A DNA stretch of 22,119 nt from Ovoidimarina sp039190895 (lineage in GTDB: Bacteria; Pseudomonadota; Alphaproteobacteria; Rhodobacterales; Rhodobacteraceae): contig JBCCXY010000058.1 of the NCBI GenBank assembly GCA_039190895.1, positions 1 to 22,119 on the forward strand, written 5' to 3'. Position 1 is the first letter of the stretch. The number at the start of each line of letters is the position of its first letter. The position numbers were made by a program, and so were the translations under genes. The notes under the pieces were generated by a model, which did not search any database, was not told the DNA's origin, and saw nothing but the letters and a program-made list of their open reading frames with translations. Positions 1 to 6,142 of the stretch are shown piece by piece.

Positions 1-77
1 GTCAAGCATGATTATTTCATATTTACGTTTTCTGCGAATGTTTACGACAAGATTCTGAGAAATTTCATCGTAACACC

Positions 78-93
78 TGGGGACACGTCCCCA
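78..93. terminator. Inverted repeat (hairpin) upstream of ilvC
   Basis: A perfect 7-bp stem, TGGGGAC and GTCCCCA, with a 2-base spacer lies in the otherwise AT-rich leader upstream of ilvC. It could end transcription of a gene to the left of the window or be part of the ilvC leader. No clear T-run follows on the + strand. The core resembles the hairpins at 1174-1193 and 21819-21836. Confidence 0.4.
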
Positions 94-137
94 TTAGCCT
101 CTTATGCCTGCGCACGATCAACGCAGGAGGACAGAAC

Positions 138-1160
138 ATGCGCGTTTACTACGACCGCGACTGCGATATCAATCTGATCAAGGACAAGAAGGTGGCGATC
201 CTGGGCTATGGCTCGCAGGGGCACGCCCACGCGCTGAACCTGCGCGACAGCGGGGCCAAGAACCTGGCCGTGGCGCTGCGCGAGGGCTCTGCCAGCCGCG
301 CGAAGGCCGAGGGTGAGGGGCTGTCGGTGATGACCATCGAAGAGGCCGCCGCCTGGTGCGACCTGATGATGTTCACCATGCCCGACGAGTTGCAGGCCGA
401 GACCTATCGCAAACACGTCAAGGACCACCTGAAGCCCGGTGCGGCGATTGCCTTTGCCCACGGTTTAAACGTCCATTTCGGCCTGATCGAGGCGCCAGAC
501 AACGTGGACGTCATCATGATGGCGCCGAAGGGCCCGGGCCACACCGTGCGCGGTGAATACGCGAAGGGTGGCGGGGTGCCGTGCCTTGTGGCCGTGCATA
601 ACGACGCGTCGGGCAAGGCGCTGGAGATCGGGCTGTCCTATTGCTCGGCCATCGGCGGCGGACGCTCGGGGATTATCGAGACGAACTTTAAGGAAGAGTG
701 CGAGACGGACCTGTTCGGGGAGCAGGCCGTGCTCTGCGGCGGCCTGGTGGAGCTGATCCGCATGGGCTTTGAGACGCTGGTCGAGGCGGGCTATGCGCCC
801 GAGATGGCGTATTTTGAGTGCCTGCACGAGGTGAAGCTGATCGTCGACCTGATCTATGAGGGCGGGATCGCGAACATGAACTACTCGATCTCGAACACCG
901 CCGAGTATGGCGAGTATGTCAGCGGGCCGCGGATCCTGCCTTATGATGAGACGAAGAAGCGGATGAAGGACGTGCTGACGGACATCCAGTCGGGCAAGTT
1001 CGTGCGGGACTTCATGACCGAGAACATGGTGGGTCAGCCGATGTTCAAGTCGACGCGTCGGAACAATGATGCGCACCAGATCGAGGCCGTGGGGGAGCAG
1101 TTGCGGGGCATGATGCCGTGGATCTCGGAAGGGCGGATGGTCGACAAGGCGAAGAACTAG
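138..1160 (+). CDS. ilvC: Ketol-acid reductoisomerase (NADP+), class I
   Basis: IlvC catalyses the Mg-dependent alkyl migration and NADPH reduction of 2-acetolactate or 2-aceto-2-hydroxybutyrate in isoleucine, valine and leucine synthesis, in the cytoplasm. The 340-residue length is that of the short class I form. The Rossmann nucleotide-binding motif GYGSQGHA is at residues 23-30, followed by AHGLNVHF near 108 and MMAPKGPGH near 128. The C-terminal knotted domain carries the metal-ligand segments DLFGEQ (191-196) and CLHEVKLIVDLIYEGG (about 228-243). The start is fixed by a strong AGGAGG ribosome binding site ending 7 bases before the ATG. The gene is followed closely by a strong hairpin, so it is probably monocistronic or the last gene of its transcript. 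Nothing is unusual in the protein. Confidence 0.98.
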   Translation: MRVYYDRDCDINLIKDKKVAILGYGSQGHAHALNLRDSGAKNLAVALREGSASRAKAEGEGLSVMTIEEAAAWCDLMMFTMPDELQAETYRKHVKDHLKPGAAIAFAHGLNVHFGLIEAPDNVDVIMMAPKGPGHTVRGEYAKGGGVPCLVAVHNDASGKALEIGLSYCSAIGGGRSGIIETNFKEECETDLFGEQAVLCGGLVELIRMGFETLVEAGYAPEMAYFECLHEVKLIVDLIYEGGIANMNYSISNTAEYGEYVSGPRILPYDETKKRMKDVLTDIQSGKFVRDFMTENMVGQPMFKSTRRNNDAHQIEAVGEQLRGMMPWISEGRMVDKAKN

Positions 1161-1172
1161 ACGAGCTTGTTC

Positions 1173-1200
1173 GGGGGTCCCCATGGGGACCCCTGTTTAT
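1173..1200 (+). terminator. Rho-independent terminator after ilvC
   Basis: A perfect 20-base palindrome at 1174-1193, with core GGTCCCCATGGGGACC, starts 13 bases after the ilvC stop and is followed by TGTTTAT. The strong GC stem and short T-rich tail fit an intrinsic terminator. Sequence just downstream turns AT-rich (about 1196-1235) before the next gene and may hold its promoter. Confidence 0.75.
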
Positions 1201-1263
1201 CTATCTGAATAATATACATTTAATAGAACAAGGCTTCCCGCGACGATTGGCAGGGGCACGCGT

Positions 1264-1692
1264 ATGACGACAGTCAGGGTTTGGGTATTGAGCTCGGCAG
1301 AGGCCGACGTACTCGATCACGTTGCGCCGGATGTTTTTGATGATCCGATAAACGCCAAAGCAACGCGAGATTTCTTGGCGGATGATCGCCACCACCTTGT
1401 TGTCGCGACTGAAGACGACGTGGTGGTCGGCTTTATCTCGGCCGTACACTACGTGCATCCCGATAAGCCACGGCCCGAATTGTGGATCAACGAAGTCGGT
1501 GTGGCCCCCACTCATCAACGGCGAGGCCTCGCGACGTCCATGATGAAGACACTGCTTCAACGCGCCAGAGAGGCGTGGGTGCTGACTGACCGAAGCAACG
1601 CCGCTGCCAATGGCCTGTATCGCTTGTCAGGTGGCGTCGCGTCCGTCGAAGACCACGTCATGTATTCCTTCGAATTGGCCGGTGAGCCCTAA
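1264..1692 (+). CDS. GNAT family N-acetyltransferase, AAC(3)-I-like
   Basis: This is a GCN5-related acetyltransferase that would use acetyl-CoA; the acceptor cannot be told from sequence. The acetyl-CoA-binding motif A is clear: NEVGVAP (76-82) followed by QRRGLA (85-90). The segments HHLVVA, VVGFISAVHYVHPDKP and EAWVLTD resemble the AAC(3)-I aminoglycoside acetyltransferase-like subfamily, many chromosomal members of which have no proven role in resistance. The helix between motif A and EAWVLTD looks several residues shorter than I would expect for that subfamily, so activity is uncertain. A GGCAGGGG stretch upstream of the ATG may serve as ribosome binding site. A tautomerase gene follows on the same strand, and an AT-rich possible promoter precedes it. 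Confidence 0.85.
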   Translation: MTTVRVWVLSSAEADVLDHVAPDVFDDPINAKATRDFLADDRHHLVVATEDDVVVGFISAVHYVHPDKPRPELWINEVGVAPTHQRRGLATSMMKTLLQRAREAWVLTDRSNAAANGLYRLSGGVASVEDHVMYSFELAGEP

Positions 1693-1740
1693 ACGTGTTC
1701 CGGCTGCTTTATGATGGATCCGAGAATTGGAGTTACTGCC

Positions 1741-1959
1741 ATGCCGTTAATCGACATTCACGTGCTTGAAGGCGTCTTTTCCGACGAAGAGAAAGCCAGC
1801 ATCATTTCCGGAACGGCAAGAGCTTTCGGAGCGGTTGCCGGGAAGACTATGGAGGAGATGACTTCGGTGCGTATCCACGAGGTGAGGAGCGGGCACTGGG
1901 GCGGGGCGGACTCTGTTTGGACGACGGAACGTGCGCTCGAGATGAAATCGAAGGGGTGA
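1741..1959 (+). CDS. 4-oxalocrotonate tautomerase family protein
   Basis: A 72-residue protein starting Met-Pro-Leu-Ile-Asp. In this family the initiator Met is removed and Pro becomes the N-terminal catalytic base for keto-enol tautomerisation; members act as small oligomers. The start at 1741 is chosen over the in-frame ATG at 1711 because it places Pro directly after Met, and because GGAG lies 9 bases upstream. The size and the central segment fit the 4-OT/DmpI-type fold. The substrate is unknown, and no catabolic operon surrounds it. It is separated from the acetyltransferase gene by 48 bases and may be cotranscribed with it. Confidence 0.85.
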   Translation: MPLIDIHVLEGVFSDEEKASIISGTARAFGAVAGKTMEEMTSVRIHEVRSGHWGGADSVWTTERALEMKSKG

Positions 1960-1978
1960 ACGGGTCTGCGCGGTGGCC

Positions 1979-1997
1979 GGTGGGCAGATTGCCCACC
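1979..1997. terminator. Bidirectional terminator between tautomerase and glmM genes
   Basis: A perfect 7-bp stem, GGTGGGC and GCCCACC, with loop AGATT lies between two convergent genes and abuts the glmM stop codon. Its position suggests it ends transcription from both sides. Hairpins of this GTGGGC type appear to be common between genes in related genomes, but I could not check copy number here. Confidence 0.6.
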
Positions 1998-3341
1998 CTA
2001 CGCTGCGGCTTCGACCTCGGCCACGATGCCGTCAACCACGCTTTCCAGCAGCCCCTCGTCCTCGCATTCGGCCATCACCCGGATCAGCGGCTCGGTCCCG
2101 GATTTGCGGATCAGCAGGCGGCCGGTGCCGGTGAGGCGGTTTTCGGCGTCGGCGATGGCGGTTTTGACGGTGTCGGTGGACAGCGGGTCGGCGCCGGCGG
2201 TGTAGCGGACGTTTTTCAGGAGTTGCGGGACGGGGCCGAATTGGCGGGCGAGGGCGGAGGCCTTCTTGTCGGTTTGGACCATCTCGCGCAGGTATTGCAG
2301 GCCGGCGATCAGTCCGTCGCCGGTCGTGGCGTAGTCGGTCAGGACGATGTGGCCCGATTGCTCGCCGCCCATGTTGAAGCCGCCCGCGCGCATGGCTTCG
2401 ACGACGTAGCGGTCACCGACCCCCGTTCGTTTCAGGGCGATGCCTTGCCCGGCGAGGTGACGTTCGAGGCCGAGGTTTGACATGACGGTTGCCACTAACG
2501 TGCGTCCGGTCAGGCGGTTCTCCGTCGCCCAGCGGGAGGCTAGAAGCGCCATGATCTGGTCGCCGTCGGCCACCGTGCCGGTTTCGTCCAGAACCATCAC
2601 CCGGTCGGCGTCGCCGTCCAGACAGATGCCCACATCGGCGCCGTGGGCGACGACGGCCTCTGCCGCTGCGCGGGTATCGGTGGAGCCGCAGCCCTCGTTG
2701 ATGTTCGTGCCATTGGGGGCGACGCCGATTGGGATGACCTCGGCCCCCAACTCCCACAACACATCGGGCGCGGCGCGGTAGGCGGCGCCGTTGGCGCAAT
2801 CGATCACGACCTTGAGCCCTTCCAGCGAGAACCCGGTTGGAAGGGTCGACTTGGCGCGTTCGATGTATCGGGAGCGGCTGTCATCGACACGTTTGGCGCG
2901 ACCGATGTTTTCGGCCTGGGACAGGGGGATGTCGCCGTCAAGCATCGCTTCGATGGCGGCCTCGGCGTCGTCAGACAGCTTGAAGCCGTCGGGGCCAAAG
3001 AACTTGATGCCGTTGTCCTGATGCGGATTGTGCGAGGCCGAGATCATCACGCCCACATCCGCCCGCATCGACTTGGTCAGCATGCCCACCGCCGGGGTCG
3101 GGATCGGGCCGAGCAGCAGCACGTTCATGCCGGTCGACGTGAACCCCGCGACCAGCGCGTTTTCGAACATGTAGCCCGACAACCGCGTGTCCTTTCCGAT
3201 CACCACCCGGTGCGCCGAGGACCCATCGCGCCGGAAATAGCGCCCAGCCGCCGCGCCGAGGCGCAGCGCGAGTTCCGCCGTCATCGGGTGCGTGTTCGCC
3301 GTGCCGCGCACGCCGTCGGTTCCGAAGAGTTTCCTGCTCAT
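1998..3341 (-). CDS. glmM: Phosphoglucosamine mutase
   Basis: GlmM converts glucosamine-6-phosphate to glucosamine-1-phosphate, feeding UDP-GlcNAc for peptidoglycan and lipopolysaccharide. The 447-residue length is standard. All four phosphohexomutase signatures are present: FGTDGVRG (6-13); the phosphoserine loop SASHNP (101-106, with the second Ser, residue 103, expected to carry the phosphate); the Mg loop DGDADR (242-247); and the sugar loop GEQSG (326-330). The C-terminal phosphate-binding segment RKSGTEP is at 412-418. It is the last gene of folB-folP-glmM, starting 9 bases after folP ends. A folP-glmM pairing is common across proteobacteria. Confidence 0.98.
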   Translation of the reverse strand: MSRKLFGTDGVRGTANTHPMTAELALRLGAAAGRYFRRDGSSAHRVVIGKDTRLSGYMFENALVAGFTSTGMNVLLLGPIPTPAVGMLTKSMRADVGVMISASHNPHQDNGIKFFGPDGFKLSDDAEAAIEAMLDGDIPLSQAENIGRAKRVDDSRSRYIERAKSTLPTGFSLEGLKVVIDCANGAAYRAAPDVLWELGAEVIPIGVAPNGTNINEGCGSTDTRAAAEAVVAHGADVGICLDGDADRVMVLDETGTVADGDQIMALLASRWATENRLTGRTLVATVMSNLGLERHLAGQGIALKRTGVGDRYVVEAMRAGGFNMGGEQSGHIVLTDYATTGDGLIAGLQYLREMVQTDKKASALARQFGPVPQLLKNVRYTAGADPLSTDTVKTAIADAENRLTGTGRLLIRKSGTEPLIRVMAECEDEGLLESVVDGIVAEVEAAA

Positions 3342-3350
3342 GGCGTGTCC

Positions 3351-4346
3351 TTACTGCCCGCGCGACGCCTGCCACAGCGTCAGTGCCTGTTTTGTCGCAA
3401 GTGTATCATGGACGCGGACAATCTGGATACCCTGCTGGACGGCATGAAGCGCCACGGCAACAGAGCCGGGCATACGGTCTGCCGCGACGGGGGTGTCGGT
3501 GAGCGTGCCGATGAAGCGCTTGCGGGAGGCGCCGAGCAAGACGGGGCAGCCGAGCCCGTGGAACAGGGACAAGCCGCGCAGCAGGGCGAGGTTGTGGTCC
3601 AGCGTTTTGCCGAAGCCGATGCCCGGGTCGACGATGATGCGGGCGCGAGGGATTCCGGCAACTTCGGCCCTCGCGATGCTGGCGTCGAGCGCGTCGTAGA
3701 CGTCAAGGAGGACGTTGTCGTAGGTCGGGTCCCTTTGCATCGATTTGGGCTGGCCCTGGGCGTGCATCAGGCAGACGGGGACGTTCGCTTGCGCCACGGT
3801 GGCGGCCATGTTGGGGTCGAAGGCGAGAGCGGAGACGTCGTTGACGAGGGCCGCCCCGGCGTTCAGCGCCGCTCGCGCGACGGCGGCTTTGCGGGTGTCG
3901 ATAGAGACTGGGGGCAGGCCGGTGAGGGCTTCGATGACAGGGGCGGTTCGGGCGATCTCTTCTTCCGGTGGCACGACGTCGGCGCCGGGGCGGGTCGATT
4001 CCCCTCCGATATCAAGGATGTCGGCACCGTCTGTGGCCATCTGGCGGGCACGAGCCTGCGCCGCGTCAGGGGCATTGTGCGCACCGCCGTCCGAGAAGCT
4101 GTCGGGAGTGACGTTGAGGATCCCCATGATCCGGGGCGCGTCCATCGGTAGGTTTGCGATGGCGGGGCGGGGCTGAGTGAGGCGGTTTCGGGTGGCCTTA
4201 GGCACCTCGTGGATTGGCACGATGTGGGGCGGTTCGGTGCGCGATAGGCGTTCCGCGTGGGTGGCCCATGTCCAGCCGCCTGCGAGGCGGAGGGCGCCCG
4301 GAGGCATCGCCTGGTCGTCGCTTGAGATCGGGCGGTAGTGGGTCAC
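3351..4346 (-). CDS. folP: Dihydropteroate synthase
   Basis: FolP condenses p-aminobenzoate with the dihydropterin pyrophosphate to give dihydropteroate; it is the sulfonamide target. The catalytic TIM barrel starts near residue 74 with MGILNVTPDSFSDGG. It continues with DIGGESTRPGA, SIDTRK, NDVSAL, LMHAQGQP, DPGIGFGKT and GASRKRFIG, so all family motifs are intact. About 73 residues precede the barrel, an extension I associate with Rhodobacteraceae FolP. The start is the GTG at 4346, which overlaps the folB stop codon (GTGA, 4 bases) and indicates translational coupling; a longer upstream reading frame would run far into folB and is not favoured. The product has 331 residues. Confidence 0.95.
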   Translation of the reverse strand: MTHYRPISSDDQAMPPGALRLAGGWTWATHAERLSRTEPPHIVPIHEVPKATRNRLTQPRPAIANLPMDAPRIMGILNVTPDSFSDGGAHNAPDAAQARARQMATDGADILDIGGESTRPGADVVPPEEEIARTAPVIEALTGLPPVSIDTRKAAVARAALNAGAALVNDVSALAFDPNMAATVAQANVPVCLMHAQGQPKSMQRDPTYDNVLLDVYDALDASIARAEVAGIPRARIIVDPGIGFGKTLDHNLALLRGLSLFHGLGCPVLLGASRKRFIGTLTDTPVAADRMPGSVAVALHAVQQGIQIVRVHDTLATKQALTLWQASRGQ

Positions 4347-5239
4347 GCGAGGGTGGGGCTGTCGGCGCTTTGTGTTTCGGCGCCGTCGACGGTCAGGCCG
4401 ATGGCGAGGATGCGGCTGGCCGAGACTTCTCTCGCGAGCCATTGCGTGAGGTCCGCCGCGGTGAGGCCCTTGGGCGGAGTGGCGGCGTCGAGGACCATTT
4501 TGGACGGCGCCCAGACGCTGATGTTGCGCTTTTTTGCGGCCCAGTCGAGCTCTGACCGTGTGGCCCGCACGACGCAGCGGTCGTCCAAGGCGGCGAGGCG
4601 CCAGGCGTTTTGTTCAATGTCCAGAAGGTCCATCCGGCGCTGGACGAAGGTGTGGCCCACGTCCTCAACCGTTTGTTCGGGTGGGCCGACGCAGAGGATG
4701 GCGGGGTGGCCGGAGGCGGTGATCTGGTCGAGCCATCCGGTCAGGTGGGGCGAGGCGATGGCGGCGTTGCCCAGCAGGATGACCCACGGCTCGGGTGCGT
4801 CTTCGGTGGCGTCGATGGGCAGAGCTTCGCGGGTGCGCACGATCTCGACGCCCAGGGCGCCGGGGCCGAGGTCCAGCTTTTCGATCCGCACGAACGTGCG
4901 CCGGGCGAGTGGTGCCAGAAGGATGCGCGCGGCGACGTTTTCTGCGAGCGTTTCCAGAAGGTTGAGGCGTTCGCCCGCGAGTTCTGCCTCGATCGCCTCG
5001 GTGATGCGGTCGTAGCTGACGACCTTGTCGACGTCGTCTTCGATGCCGGTGACCGGGTTGACCTCCACCACCACGTTGAAGCACAGGCGCTGCCGCTTGC
5101 CGCGTTCCTGCTGGTAGGCGCCGATGTCGGCGGAGGTCACGTAGTCGCGCAGTGAGATCCGGTCGGGGATCACGTCGCCTTCGGTCGCGCGGGCGCGGGC
5201 CTCGGGGTGGTCGAACGCGAGCGCTATTTCTGACGTCAT
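4343..5239 (-). CDS. folB: Dihydroneopterin aldolase with uncharacterised C-terminal extension
   Basis: FolB cleaves (and can epimerise) 7,8-dihydroneopterin to 6-hydroxymethyl-dihydropterin for folate synthesis. The aldolase domain spans about residues 26-135: the IGAYQQERGKRQ loop with its conserved Glu, VSYDRI, NLLETLAENVA, and IEKLD with the expected catalytic Lys at 121. About 160 further residues follow (140-298), making the protein more than twice the usual FolB length of about 120. I do not recognise this extension. The start at 5239 is preferred over the ATG at 5257 because a GGAGG site lies 6 bases upstream. It is the first gene of folB-folP-glmM and overlaps folP by 4 bases. Confidence 0.93.
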   Translation of the reverse strand: MTSEIALAFDHPEARARATEGDVIPDRISLRDYVTSADIGAYQQERGKRQRLCFNVVVEVNPVTGIEDDVDKVVSYDRITEAIEAELAGERLNLLETLAENVAARILLAPLARRTFVRIEKLDLGPGALGVEIVRTREALPIDATEDAPEPWVILLGNAAIASPHLTGWLDQITASGHPAILCVGPPEQTVEDVGHTFVQRRMDLLDIEQNAWRLAALDDRCVVRATRSELDWAAKKRNISVWAPSKMVLDAATPPKGLTAADLTQWLAREVSASRILAIGLTVDGAETQSADSPTLA

Positions 5240-5245
5240 TGGCAG

Positions 5246-5250
5246 CCTCC
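5246..5250 (-). promoter_or_regulatory. Ribosome binding site deciding the folB start
   Basis: GGAGG on the minus strand, 6 bases before the ATG at 5239. It lies inside the longer frame that begins at 5257 and therefore argues against that earlier start. Confidence 0.7.
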
Positions 5251-5291
5251 GGCGCACGATTGGGGTGCGCCGGACCGGTCTAACCTAAAGA

Positions 5292-5975
5292 TTAATTCGA
5301 CGCCACGCGCTCTGGCTTGCGGTAGAACTTGTGGAAGCCGATGACAGCTGTGCGCGGGTAGACCCGCGACCAGCGCGGCGCGACGGCGCGCGTGTGGTAA
5401 TGCGTGGCGCCGCTGGTGAGGTTGCGCGGCGTGACGCCGGCCATGCTGAGCGCGGCGACCTTGCCGACGGTGCGGTAGGCGGCCTTATCGGCCATGTCTT
5501 CGCTTTTGCCGTCGCAGGTGTAGGTGAACTGACAGGCGAATTTGCGGCCCGTGCCCTGGTTGATGACGCCGCAGATGTCGTCCGGGAAGACGGAGCTGTC
5601 GACGCGGTTCAGGATGACTTCGGCGACGGCAAACATGCCTTTGACGGATTCGCCGCGAGCTTCGAAATACAGCGCTTCGGTCAGGCACTTCCACGACGCG
5701 TCGCCCGATGCGGCGGGGATGGAGTCGAGGAACGCCCGGTCATAGCGGAAGGCCGCCGCCCCACGCGGGTTCTTTGCCAGACGCTCAACCGTGGAGGTGG
5801 AGACTGCCGAGACCCCGGCATGTTCTGCACCCAGCAACGCGCCGACCTTCTCCTGAAGCTCGATTTTCGGGTTGTTGGATTTGCTGACAACAAGGTCAGA
5901 CGCCGATACGGATGTCGTCAGTGCTGCGAGTGCCGTCGCGATGGATGCGGCCCACAGGGTGGGTCGGTTCGTCAT
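5292..5975 (-). CDS. Secreted cell wall hydrolase, SleB/Hydrolase_2 family
   Basis: A 227-residue exported protein. Residues 1 to about 26 form a signal peptide (basic start, hydrophobic core, likely cleavage after SVSA). The Hydrolase_2 domain runs from about 95 to the end: CLTEALYFEARGE (98-108, with Glu100 or Glu105 as likely catalytic acid), AVAEVILNRV, ICGVINQG, ACQFTYTCDGK and THYHT near the C-terminus. Family members cleave peptidoglycan; the prototype is the spore cortex enzyme SleB, but non-spore-formers use relatives for wall remodelling. It lies 52 bases from the folB start on the same strand and has its own upstream gap of 167 bases, so it may have its own promoter and perhaps read into folB. 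Confidence 0.92.
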   Translation of the reverse strand: MTNRPTLWAASIATALAALTTSVSASDLVVSKSNNPKIELQEKVGALLGAEHAGVSAVSTSTVERLAKNPRGAAAFRYDRAFLDSIPAASGDASWKCLTEALYFEARGESVKGMFAVAEVILNRVDSSVFPDDICGVINQGTGRKFACQFTYTCDGKSEDMADKAAYRTVGKVAALSMAGVTPRNLTSGATHYHTRAVAPRWSRVYPRTAVIGFHKFYRKPERVASN

Positions 5976-6107
5976 TTTGCCCCCATAAACAGGTACACAC
6001 TTACCGCTGCGCTGACCGGGATCAGCACAGGTTCGGCGCGGGTGCTAAGCGGAGTGGGTGGACGCGTCCAGTTAAGGACCGGTGTTTCGGCTAAAATCGG
6101 CGGAAAC

Positions 6108-6127
6108 CCACCGACGCGCGACGGTGG
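6108..6127 (-). terminator. Possible terminator after the PPDK-like gene
   Basis: A stem CCACCG/CGGTGG encloses a CGCGCG centre, directly downstream of the PPDK-like stop on the minus strand, and is followed there by GTTTCC. The T-run is weak. The rest of the 5976-6142 gap shows no gene. Confidence 0.35.
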
Positions 6128-6142
6128 ATTGAAACAATAACG

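Noticed and set aside
465..1184. 239-codon minus-strand frame antisense to ilvC
   Set aside because: His/Arg/Leu-rich composition, and ilvC is complete on the + strand.
2643..4151. 502-codon open frame on the + strand antisense to glmM and folP
   Set aside because: Gly/Arg/Val-rich translation without domains; glmM and folP on the other strand have all their motifs. High GC leaves such frames open by chance.
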